Origin: Cunninghamia lanceolata
Taxonomy: Eukaryota; Streptophyta; Pinopsida; Cupressales; Cupressaceae
Direction: 5' to 3'
DNA: 64,000 nt
Assembly: GCA_027924645.1 (NCBI GenBank)
Contig: BSBN01000037.1
Coordinates: forward strand, 682,001-746,000
A model generated the notes under the pieces. That model worked only from the letters and a program-made list of their open reading frames with translations. It did not search any database and was not told the origin of the DNA. Numbering within the stretch: position 1 is the first letter of the stretch; each line of letters begins with the position of its first letter. This document shows, one piece after another, positions 55,173-64,000 of the stretch. The position numbers and the translations under genes are program-made.

Positions 55173-56213
55173 CTACACTGCTGTGAATGCTACCACATGG
55201 ATATTAGGATCTCCTTTTCCACCATATTTTTCAAAGCGAGGAGTCTCAAACATCTCAGGCATAGGGGTTCTCAAGATTGTGTAGGATAATGAATTATGGG
55301 CATGATATGTTGGTAGACTAGGCTGTGAAGATTTTGTCAAATTTGTTACTTTTTGTTGCAAAGCAGTCATGCCCTATAAAAGTTGGTTTAGGATGGCATC
55401 ATTGGGAGATGCGGTTTGTTGTGAGGAATTGGAGCCAAGGTGAGGAGCTGATTGAGCTTAAGATACAATATGCAGAGGCTGAGATAATAGTGGTTGGCCA
55501 TAATGATAGGTGGAAGATGGTTGCAAGTATGTAATAGGTAGCTAGAAATGAGTGGAATAGATAGGAGGCTGAGAACAATTATTCATAGAAGATGTTCCTT
55601 TAGGAATCAAATTCTGATAATTAAATCCCACATCTTTGTAATTAGTGCCATTAGATACTCCACTACCAGTGGTAGCATTACTACAAGCATTCACATTAGT
55701 TGTTAAGATCGTTGATGTAAAAGTGGATACTCCTGTATTTGGTATAGGTATGGAAACTTGAGTATGAAATGGTGATAATGTGTTATTAATCATTTGTGCA
55801 CATTCGGTTACTAGCATGATATTGGTTTGTACAATATGTGCTAGACCACAAAGTGCATTAACACCATCTTGTCCTTCTTTTATCAATTCTCTTATGTTAT
55901 GAATTGTAGGAACGGCTTCTTCAGTTATTCTCTCATTTTCCATAAATGATTGAAATTCTGCTAAGTCTTTATCCAATTTTTCTATTTTCTCATCAGATAC
56001 ATATCTTGCTGCCTCAATAGTTTTATCAACATCATGAAAAGTTTGTTCTTCCATTGAAGTTGGAGGATGTATAATATCTTGCACAATTTGATTTTCTCCC
56101 TTTGTAAAGAATGTGTCCAAAGTACCGATTTCTTCAAGAGCACTAGATCCCATGTGTCTTATGCTTCTTCTTAAAGGATTGTTTCTCTTAGAGAAGCAAT
56201 TTATTAAACTCAT
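55173..56213 (-). pseudogene. gag: Element C gag N-terminal region
   Basis: The Met at 56,213 (MSLINCFSKRNNPLRRS) opens a frame that continues in phase to 55,173. Internal stops are TAG at 55,542, TAA near 55,458 and TAG near 55,372; the final stop is also TAG. The protein is helical in the first half (RYVSDEKIEKLDKDLAEFQS, GQDGVNALCGLAHIVQTNI). It then becomes Ser/Thr/Asn-rich, then has MTALQQKVTNLTKSSQPSLP and FETPRFEKYGGKGDPNIHVV. That last motif leads into the gypsy capsid (FxxxxYxGxxDPxxH), supporting the assignment. Confidence 0.7.
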
Positions 56214-56278
56214 GCAACAATATTCTCACTCTCAACATACTCTTAATGCAAATCCAAGATAATGCCTAGTCAAACTAT

Positions 56279-56860
56279 AGTGAAAATAAGTCAAAATAGG
56301 CACTTTTTCACCAAAGTTCAATGTAAAATAGCATAACAAAGGGTGTTGTGAAGAAAAATGTTGATGGAAAATGAATAATATCAGCAATAACAGCCTCTTG
56401 GTGCTAAAATATCTAGCACAACACGCTTTCAGCGCCACTTAAGGTCAAACCCTAGTGAAACATAGCAAAATATGCGATTTTTCACAGTTTTTCAATTCCA
56501 AGACCTATTAAAGGAGTTGTTGTAAGGAATTTTAGGAGCTATAACAAATAATATCAATAATATCAGTCACCTCAATCCATAAAATTGATCACAACACGCT
56601 TGGAGTGCAAACTAGGTCAAACTCTAGGGCCAAAATAGCCAAAATGTGTAGTTTTTCGCCAATTTTTCACTACAAGAGCCCATTAAAAGGGTGTTGTGAA
56701 GATTTTTATGAGGATAAAAAAATTATTACCCTAATAACATCAAATTAACACAAAAATATATTTCAAAACACACATATGGTGCAAATTTATGAAGTCGATA
56801 AGGCCAAAATTAGTGAAAATTGTTGTTTTCGAAGCCCTAGGTTTGAAATTTTGGAAAAAA
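56279..56860 (-). repeat. ~174-bp tandem repeat in the leader of element C
   Basis: Three diverged units start near 56,279, 56,454 and 56,626, with a partial fourth at about 56,800. Each holds, in order, a GTGAAAAT or GCCAAAAT start, a TTTTTCACC-like block, AAGGGTGTTGTGAAG or a variant, a CACAACACGCTT-like block and AGGTCAAACTCTAGG or a variant. Periods are 175, 172 and 174 bp. The array lies between the PBS and gag. Confidence 0.8.
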
Positions 56861-57467
56861 TGCTATGAGAATGGTTTGAAGTCTAATTGTTTATGGAAAT
56901 TACATACTCTCAGATCTGAAAATGATTTTCAAGCTTAATCATGTAAATTTCCCATGCAAATTTAATGAAAATGCACCAAAATTCCTAGTTTTTGTTGAAA
57001 TTTTTAATGCAAAAATACAAATAATTTAATTTTAAATGCAAATTCACACTAAAATGCAAGACTACAGCCAAACGTAAATTTGAATGAGCCTCTAAAATTA
57101 GTAGAAAAATCTGATAAAAGATTTTGCCTACAAACCCTAGATTTTGGAATTACTAGGTTATCTAAAAATTGTCAAAATTTCCACAAAACCCTAGCAATTA
57201 AATGATGAAAATGCAAAGCAAGATTTTGAATTTTTGTATTTTTATGTATTTTATATCAGATCTGATGCAAAAATCATGAATTAGGAAAATTTAGGAAGAA
57301 TTGATACAATTTAGTAAGCTAAACAATGCAATTTTTTATATTTTTCCAATTTTTCAATTTTTTTGAAATTTTCTCAATGCAATAAATTAAATGACCAAAT
57401 GAATGAATGAAATCACACCAAATTTGTAGACAAACACTTAGCAAGTTGCAATTTAAGTTCAAAGACA
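56861..57467 (-). other. Leader of element C, non-coding
   Basis: AT-rich 600 bp between the tandem array and the PBS with no supported frame. Several short AAAATGCAAA-like words recur without regular spacing. Confidence 0.45.
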
Positions 57468-57480
57468 CAGGTTCACCAAA
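57468..57480 (-). promoter_or_regulatory. Element C primer-binding site candidate
   Basis: On the minus strand TTTGGTGAACCTG lies directly after the 5' LTR end. It contains the TGG needed to pair with a tRNA CCA end but is not the initiator-Met complement used by A, B, D and K. I cannot name the tRNA. Confidence 0.5.
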
Positions 57481-57481
57481 A

Positions 57482-58727
57482 TGTTTAGGGTAAAATTAGA
57501 TTTGTTGATCTTTTGTGGTTTAGATGTTAAAACCCTCCTTTCACCCTAACATTGAAGGATCTAGGGTCGAGTGGTGAACACTATCATACCCTAGGTCACT
57601 TGCAAATGAGGGGAAGCTTGGATTAGGGAATTAATTATCAATTTTTCCTCTCTTATGTCCAATTAACTATTAAAACCCTAATTATGCAAATATGACAACA
57701 AATTAATGAATTACTAAAAAAGCTCTTGCAAACAGGAGTAAAATACCAAATTACAGAGTACCTATTTTCAGGCTTCCGAAGCGGAATAATTGGGGACACT
57801 GGAGCGGGCACCCAAGTCCAAGGTACCTACTTTTTCAGGGAATTTGCACCTCCTTCGGACACTGATCAATCCTGTAACTTCTATTTTCTCGAATCTATCT
57901 GCGAAGGACACTTGAGCGAGCACCCTAGTCCCAAAAGTGCTCCTTTGTCCGTCTTTCCTTCAGATCCTCAATCCCTGATGTCTTCCCAGTCTTCCTACAA
58001 CTCCACTTTTTCTGGATACGACACCTGTAACCTATAATCACAAGACTTGGTTTGGGGGTTGTGGTGTTTAGAGGTTTGCCTCAGTCAAACCCCAGAGGAC
58101 ACTTAAGTCTCCGAACACCGTTGTCAAATAGAGAGGGCATGCCCTTGTGAAGTAGAGGCCAAAAACCAAAGGAATCAATGATAAAAACACAATGATATTG
58201 CACCTTGTAGTGAAGCTTTCATGGAGGAAGATGCTCTTCATGCCATGAAGGAATTGATGCTCAAATCTGCAAATATCAACACACAAAACACATAAATCTA
58301 CTCTTGCAACACAATAGAAAGCCTTGAATCACCTTGAGAACACAATAGATTTCTAGTAATCATCTAGTTTATAAATGAATGCCTACACATGCTTATATAT
58401 GTACCTACAAGTACTCCCGCCAAGATATTTGAAATTCAAACTTACCGTGTCGGTAAAGGGACCTAATAACGGTCACTAACCGACACTCGAACATTGGGGC
58501 TACCCTAAAATAGGGTAGGACTAGGGCGTGGGTGCCCAAGTCCTCACCCCTATTTTAGTTAGGGTATAACTCAAGGGGTCCACCTAGGTCTTATTTGTCA
58601 TGGGATTTAGGTCTCATTCCATCGGGATGCTAAAATATGAACTAAAATGTCCTAAATGCACTCTAAAGACCTGGGAGCTAAACCTTATGAGGGAAAAGCC
58701 CCCAAGGGGACATTTTCTGACGTTACA
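57482..58727 (-). repeat. Element C 5' LTR
   Basis: 1,246 bp, near-identical to 50,849-52,095. On the minus strand it begins TGTAACGTCAGAAAATGTCC and ends TTTTACCCTAAACA. Confidence 0.88.
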
Positions 58728-58732
58728 ATTCC

Positions 58733-59235
58733 TCCTTTTTATCACTTTGTCCTATTTTCCTTCTCCATATCTTTGTCATTTCCTTCTTTTGTTGAGTCAC
58801 AACTTTCTCTATTTTCTTGTGTTGAACAGGTGGTTCCACAGAACCACTTTTGTAGAATCTTGCTGTATGTCCCAATTTGTTGCATTTGTAGCAAACAACA
58901 TTATATTCTGGAGTCACACCATTTTTCCTCATTTTAGTTCTACACTAAGTAGCCCTATGACCAAACTTATTGCATGCAAAGCAATAGCCATAAAAGGAAT
59001 AAGAAATTATAGCATCATGCTTCGGAGGCACAAATGAATTCTTCCTCATGTTATCATTTCTTCTAGGCTTGGTTCTACAATCAATAGCCTTATGTCCAAA
59101 TTTATTGCAAGAATAACAATAACCATAGAAGGATTGAGAGAACCTGGGATTAGTTGTTGGTTTAGGAGGAGATCTCTTGAGATCTTTCTGTTGATTGTTG
59201 ACTTGTATGAAGTTATCATCATCCAACTCCTATCC
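58733..59235 (-). pseudogene. gag: Element D gag nucleocapsid with three zinc knuckles
   Basis: Minus-strand frames carry three CCHC units in tandem. The first, CYSCNKFGHKAIDC (59,078-59,119), is intact. The second, CFACNKFGHRAT with a stop before the last Cys, is near 58,940-58,985. The third, CYKCNKLGHTARFY (near 58,853-58,894), has its last Cys changed to Tyr. The first two are near-duplicates, each preceded by SFYGYC-like residues. Such repeated knuckles are usual in Sirevirus-type gags. The downstream end is cut by element C at 58,732. Confidence 0.75.
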
Positions 59236-59384
59236 CTCATCTTTAGTTTCCTCAGAGTTTTTAGTGCTAGGCTCTTCCTTTTTCATTTCAAACATGCCTT
59301 TAGGTATATCTATATTAGGACTGATGTTTCTCAAATTCAATACCAACTTTATTCTTTGGAGGTCTTTGACTATTGATTATCTCA

Positions 59385-59814
59385 TCAAGAATATTGATGC
59401 TTTTCTTCAGTTTTAGACCTTTTGTCTATCAGATCCTTTGCTTTTTCCAATTCTCCTTTTAGAGAGATAATTTCTTCTTCAAGTTTGGAACATTCAACTG
59501 ATTTGTCATTCAACTTGACATTTAGACAATCTACAACCTTCTTACCTTCTTCAACTTGAGCTTTCAACTTGGTAATTGCTTTCTTTGATTTTATGAGCTT
59601 GATCTTATATTCATCATTTTCACTTCTTGCTGCATCCAGATCTTCTAAGGTAGAAATGAGTTCTCCTTCATAATCAACTACACAGTCTTTTGGATATTAG
59701 ACTATCATATCTATATCATCTTCTAGAGGATTCTTTCCTTTAAACAATACTTTAGTTCCCGTGTGTTCCTCTCCAAGATCAACCTCATATGTTAGGTTGT
59801 ATTCAAGGAACTCA
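59385..59814 (-). pseudogene. gag: Element D gag coiled-coil region
   Basis: From just inside the PBS the minus strand encodes EFLEYNLTYEVDLGEEHTGT, then a long coiled coil (SKKAITKLKAQVEEGKKVVD, LNVKLNDKSVECSKLEEEII, GELEKAKDLIDKRSK), with occasional stops. A capsid domain expected upstream is missing, since this starts within a few codons of the PBS. An internal deletion therefore removed the 5' half of gag. Confidence 0.65.
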
Positions 59815-59827
59815 GCTCTGATACCAA
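59815..59827 (-). promoter_or_regulatory. Element D primer-binding site
   Basis: On the minus strand TTGGTATCAGAGC directly follows the 5' LTR; exact initiator-Met tRNA complement. Confidence 0.88.
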
Positions 59828-59828
59828 T

Positions 59829-60696
59829 TATTAAACACACAGAAGTACTGAGAGGGGGGTGAATCAATACTTATTCAAATTTTTATTTTCAATAGCATTC
59901 AACCTATCTTAAGAATTTAAAACATGAAATGCACATGAACATAGAAGCACACATCCATAACACTAGATTTATGTGGAAAACCCTAGAAGGGAAAAACCAT
60001 GGTGAGCAAGCTACTTGGATCTACTATCCAAATCCATCCTCACAAGTAAAACAAGATTACAATATTATTTATGGGCTACAACCTAAAGGGAGATGCAACT
60101 CCTTGAACAGATACAACACTTACAATCTTTACACAACTATTCTTCAATTTGTAACACAAAACTTATCTGACTCAATGTTCATCTCACAAAACTGAATGTT
60201 GATCACTTCATCCTCTACATAACTATCTCACCTCTACACAACTACAATATCAACCACCACCATAATAAAACAACTTCAGAAACTCTTCTCCATCATTATA
60301 TTTCCAACAATAGCCTCTACAACAATATCACATTATATAAACTGGTCTTCTCCACATTTCATCATGAAATCTACTTTTGCGGTAAGTATATTCACACAAT
60401 ATCAATTCTCTCACCTAATTCCCAACACATACATCCCTCAACAACTTTGATTCTTCATATATCTCCTCCACAAGCTTCACAAACTTTCTCCTTGGTTGGC
60501 CAAGATGAAACATGTAATGGCCATAACAGTCACTTCCCAAACATATACGGTATGTAAAATTCCAATGCGGATCAAGAGTGAGACATAATCAGGTCCTATC
60601 TTACTTTGGCACACTTTCCATGCTGGTGCACACCCCAAACCACATAGCATAATCATTAGCATATATTAGGTCGGCACAACAAGCACTCACCCTTTA
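59829..60696 (-). repeat. Element D 5' LTR, interrupted
   Basis: Matches the inner 0.8-0.9 kb of 38,907-40,907, including the GATTCACCCCCCTCTCAG signature and the GGTTTTTCCCTTCTAGGG block. Its terminal TG is read as TA on the plus strand. At 60,697 it is replaced by the LTR of copia F; the rest should continue beyond the window. Confidence 0.82.
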
Positions 60697-61079
60697 TGTT
60701 AGGGTTCAGGCAGATCAAAGCAATAAACACTAACAATTATATGCAGATTAAATAACCCAAATATAACAATGAGGAATAACACAAAAGAGATCAACATAGA
60801 AATTTAATGTGGTTCACCCAATATGGGCTACATCCACATAAACTCAGCCATCCAATGATTTTATTATCCAGTGCTAAATAGATTACAATCTCGCAAATTA
60901 CATGGCCGTAACATACATCCCAACCGCTTATAACAAGCTTTTTGGAAGCTTCTAGAATTAGGGTTTTGCAATGTCATTTTTCTTTTGTCAGTTAACAAAA
61001 AATAAGAACCGACCCGAACCCCGGCGAGGATACATAACTAGTGTACAATACTTGTATGATCAGTCGCCACATACCAATA
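60697..61079 (-). repeat. Element F 3' LTR
   Basis: A short 383-bp LTR with a CTCCCACTTGGAGAC purine/pyrimidine border at its inner end, duplicated as CTCCCACTTGGAGACT at 61,081 and 61,121. The second LTR is not in the window. Confidence 0.7.
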
Positions 61080-61239
61080 ATCTCCCACTTGGAGACTAAT
61101 CAAGCTCCACACCAAACAATCTCCCACTTGGAGACTGATCCTAGACAACACCGTTGTGCTTGCAGCTCCCACTAGATTCTAGGCCTGGTTGGTTTCTTAT
61201 ATCCACCATTATCAGTCATGAAGGCCAATGGAAATTGGT

Positions 61240-63276
61240 GAGGAAATTAGTTTCTCTTGTGTAACTGCCTTCGTGAACATATTTGTAGGATTCTGACTTG
61301 TGTGAATTTTCTCTAGCTTCAACTATCCATCCTCCAAAACTAACCAGATGAAGTGGTATCTGAGCTATATGTGCTTAGTTTTTTAATGCAAAGCTGAATT
61401 CTTAGCAAGATGAATGGCACTCTAGCTATCTGTGTACAAAGGGCTATCTTCTTGTCGTTGCCCCAATTCCTCCAAAAAAGGTTGTAACCAAATCATCTCC
61501 TTGCTAGCTTCCATAGCAGCAACATACTTAGCTTTAGTGGTTGAAAGCACAACCTTTTGTAGTCTTGAAATCAAATTGACTGCAGTACCTCCTACAGTAA
61601 AAACATACCCTGTAGTACTCCTCCTGCTAAAAATATCACCTGCCAAATCAGAGTCAACATATCCTTTTAGAGCAGAATTTGTTCCTCCAAAACATAGTTT
61701 CTTTGAAGTAGTATCTCTCAAATATCAGAGAATCCATTTTACAGCATTCCAATGTTCCATTCCCAGATTGCTCATATACCTACTCACAACTCCCACTACA
61801 TGTGCAATATTTGGCCTTGTGCATACCATTGCATAAATCAAGCTACCAACTACTGATGCATATGGTATCTTAGACATTTTGTCTTCCTCCTCTTGTGTCT
61901 TTGGACACATCTCCTTAGTCAACTGAAAATGACTAGGCAAAGGTGTACTAACTGCTTTTGCATTCTGCATGTTAAACCTTTTCAATACCTTCTCTACATA
62001 CTCACTTTGAGACAAAAATAATTTCATGTTTTATTCTATCCCATGTGATCCTCATACCAAGGATTTGTTTTGCTGCACTTAAATCCTTCATAGCAAATGA
62101 ATTTGCTAATTTCTACTTAAGTTCATTAATATGTTGCATGTTAGACCTGGCAACAAGCATGTCATCAACATAAAGCAACATGATAATATAGCTGCCATTA
62201 CCCAATTTCTTAGAATAAACAAATAATCAGAAGGACATCTTTTGTATCCTTGTTTAGCCATAAAATTATCAAATTTCAAAAACCCTTGCCAATGTGCTTG
62301 CTTTAGGCCATACAAACTCTTCTTTAACCTACACACAAATTCCTCCTTACCCTTGACCTCACATCCCTGTGGTTGCTACACGTATATCTCCTCTTCTAAA
62401 TCCCCATGGAGAAAAGTTGTTTTCACATCTAGCTATTCAAGATGCAAGTCTTTCGCAGCCACAAGACTTAGAATAGTTCTAATAGAAGTCATCTTTACAA
62501 CCAGAGAAAATATTTCAGCAAAATCTATACATTTTTTCTGTGCAAAACCTTTTACCGTGAGTCTGGCCTTATATCTCTTCTTGCCTCCATCTTCTTCCTT
62601 CAACCTGTAAACTCATTTATTTGGCAATGCTCTTTTTCCTGCAGGCAATTTGACTAAGTCCCAAGTCTAATTCTGTAGCAAGGAATCCATTTCCTCTTTC
62701 ATGCCTAGCTTCCACTGCTTTTTGGTATCTACCTACATTGCATCTTCATAACTTTCAGGTTCACCAAAATCAATTAATAATATAGAATATAATGATGGAG
62801 AAAATCTTTCTGGAGGTCTAGTTATCCTTGTAGAAAATCTAACACTTGCAAGAGTCTGTGGGATAACTTGTTGTTGCTGAGCATCAGGTACCACTGGCAT
62901 TTTATTTTCTAGAATCTCATCCAGCACCACATATTCCTTTTTGGCCTATTCATGCTTCTTTTCCTGCAACTGATCCTTATACATGACCTTCTCATTGAAT
63001 ATAACATCTCTACTCCTAATGATTTTATGATTTTCATAATCCCATAATCAATAACCAAATTCATCTACTCCATATCCAATGAAGGTACATTTTTTAGACT
63101 TAGCCTCAAGCTTGGTTCGATTTTCAATATCAACATGGACAAAAGCTTCACAACCAAAGGTTTTTAGAAATGAATAGTTTGCCTTTTTACCTGTCCATGC
63201 CTCCTCTAGGATGCCACCATCCAAAGGATTTGAAGGTCCCTTATTTATTAAATAAACAACAATATGTATAGCATCT
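61240..63276 (-). pseudogene. pol: Element F pol: integrase end, RT and RNase H
   Basis: Minus strand from right to left: integrase tail (VVYLINKGPSNPLDGGILEE, FLKTFGCEAFVHV, KCTFIGYG; 63,048-63,270); a linker (VVLDEILENKMPVVPDAQQQ); RT with VYRLKEEDGG, YKARLTVKGFAQK, QLDVKTTFLHGDLEEEIYV, LKKSLYGLKQ and the catalytic YVDD at 62,161-62,172; then YASVVGSLIYAMVCTRPNIA, and RNase H with GYVDSDLAGD and STTGYVFTVGG. Near 61,530 the usual TTEAEY reads TTKAKY, so the catalytic Glu is lost. Frameshifts lie near 62,220, 62,100-62,030 and 61,725. RT order after integrase confirms copia. Confidence 0.85.
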
Positions 63277-64000
63277 TGGTGTAGGAGCACCTTCTCTATG
63301 GTGCAAGAGTCATGTTTTGTTTTGTTTTCAATAAGGCTTTTAAGCCATCTCATGTTTGTAATAAGGTTTTGTGTCAATTTGGTCACTAGACCTATGTAAA
63401 CCATGTTTTGGTCAAGTTTGATGTAATCACACAAGGCAAACATGTAGTTTTCTTGTGTTAGGAGAAACCCGACGGCTAACTATTTTCAAATCAATTTTGC
63501 ATGGTTGGAGGATGTAAATTGCTATCTCAATCCTTTTATAGGTGAGCAGTGTGATGTAACGAGGCATGCTTGAAGAGGAGTGAATGAACAAAGAACTAGA
63601 TTTTTGGGTGTTGACTATTGTTCTTTCTGAGTATTCTCTGTGATTGTCATTTTGTATAGACTGGAAGTATCCATGCAATAAAGTAGTTCATGTCTGATCG
63701 TATTCTAGTGTCTTGTAAGTTATAAATTTGTGAGATATTGTTAGTTCTGCAGAGACTGGCCTGAAACCCAGAAACTAGGGTTTAGTAAACCAATGGAGTG
63801 TTATTCCTCTGTCCACTAAAAGCATTCCCATTGTCAGTGTGATGGAGGAATACAATATGTATTTTGTGTTTTTTGTTGTTATGGTCCAGACACCCAGGAA
63901 TCCATGCAGTTCAGCATAAGTCGACTAGGCATCTCTATGTGACTAGTCGCAGAAATGTTAGGAAAAGTGTTATTGTGGAGTGACCAAATTGTCAAGCGAT
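63277..64000 (+). mobile_element. Gypsy-type LTR E (5' part, continues beyond window)
   Basis: It starts TGGTGTAGGAGCACC, matching the starts of the A and K LTRs (TGGTGCAGGAGCACC, TGGTGCAGGGGCACC), and interrupts the integrase coding of element F. AATAAAG at 63,677-63,683 is a polyadenylation-like word. The candidate left TSD is CATCT (63,272-63,276); its partner would be outside the window. No end of LTR or PBS is reached before 64,000. Confidence 0.65.

Larger units (their letters stand above)
50849..58727 (-). mobile_element. Gypsy-type gag-only element C, minus strand
   Basis: LTRs 50,849-52,095 (3') and 57,482-58,727 (5') are near-identical and TG...CA bounded on the minus strand (TGTAACGTCAG start). 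A purine tract AAAGTGGGGGCTAAA precedes the 3' LTR. Flanks ATTCT (50,844-50,848) and ATTCC (58,728-58,732) form a 4/5 TSD. The 7.88-kb element holds gag fragments but no RT, RNase H or integrase in the 2 kb between gag and the 3' LTR. Gypsy affiliation rests on the Retrotrans_gag-like domain and a CxxH-type knuckle. Confidence 0.82.
38907..60696 (-). mobile_element. Sirevirus-like copia element D, minus strand, heavily nested
   Basis: The 3' LTR is 38,907-40,907; the 5' LTR runs from 59,829 and is interrupted at 60,696 by copia F. The two LTRs are about 95% identical by eye where they overlap. The intact PBS is at 59,815-59,827. Next to the 3' LTR are several polypurine tracts, a feature described for Sireviruses. 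Elements B (41,149-47,009) and C (50,849-58,727) are inserted inside. D's own internal sequence is about 5.2 kb: a gag remnant with coiled coil and three zinc knuckles, a roughly 3-kb non-pol ORF block, and the purine-tract region. No protease, integrase or RT was found, so D is non-autonomous. Its outer right end lies beyond the window. Confidence 0.78.
60697..63276 (-). mobile_element. Copia element F, minus strand, partial
   Basis: The left (3') LTR 60,697-61,079 starts TGTTAGGGTTCAGG on the plus strand. On the minus strand its beginning (TATTGGTATGTGGC) is preceded by the purine tract AAGTGGGAGAT. RNase H, RT and the end of integrase follow in copia order. The element is cut at 63,276 by the gypsy LTR E; its 5' part lies outside the window. 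It is inserted into the 5' LTR of D. Confidence 0.82.

Noticed and set aside
1..64000. CRISPR arrays, bacterial operons, tRNA or rRNA genes
   Set aside because: No regularly spaced identical repeats with unique spacers, no ribosome-binding-site-linked gene runs, and no recognisable tRNA or rRNA. The tRNA-like strings are retroelement primer-binding sites.

Overview
The window looks like intergenic DNA from a large, repeat-rich plant nuclear genome. A gymnosperm is my best guess, but that is inference from style only. I find no convincing host gene, tRNA, rRNA or CRISPR. Nearly everything is LTR retrotransposon sequence of Ty1/copia (including a Sirevirus-like lineage) and Ty3/gypsy (chromovirus-like) types, plus one long interspersed element (LINE) with a clear target-site duplication, an older LINE fragment and one hAT-type miniature inverted-repeat element (MITE).

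Layout. 1-4.7 kb: a plus-strand coiled-coil/acidic ORF of unknown family whose internal stops are all TAG. 5.5-7.3 kb: decayed gypsy gag-protease. 8.13-10.32 kb: solo Sirevirus-like LTR with a 47-bp minisatellite split by a 260-bp hAT MITE with a perfect 8-bp TSD. 11.0-14.6 kb: decayed minus-strand gypsy. 16-17 kb: old LINE fragment. 17.03-21.0 kb: pol-less minus-strand copia element. 21.18-23.96 kb: LINE with 14-bp TSD, cut 5' at its RNase H and carrying an extra long ORF downstream of RNase H.

25.31-38.90 kb is a three-level nest. A solo Sirevirus-like LTR (TSD CAATC) holds a short pol-less gypsy element K (26,811-38,410, TSD AACTT). K holds a nearly intact 8.04-kb chromovirus A (28,347-36,383, TSD TTGTG) whose gag-pol frame is broken only by three TAG codons.

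38.91-beyond 60.70 kb is a minus-strand Sirevirus-like element D. Its 3' LTR starts immediately after the CAATC copy. D is itself hit by copia B (41,149-47,009), gypsy C (50,849-58,727) and copia F (60,697 to beyond the window); F is hit by another gypsy LTR E (63,277 to the end). Between its gag and 3' LTR, D carries a roughly 3-kb non-pol ORF block.

Autonomous and defective copies are interleaved. Only A keeps protease, reverse transcriptase (RT), RNase H and integrase with visible catalytic residues. B, C, D, H and K lack all or most of pol and would need enzymes in trans. The most unusual signals are the TAG-only stop pattern, three non-pol ORFs of similar architecture (1.9, 21.9 and 50 kb), the shared CAATC at the solo-LTR/D junction, and a ~174-bp tandem array in the leader of C.
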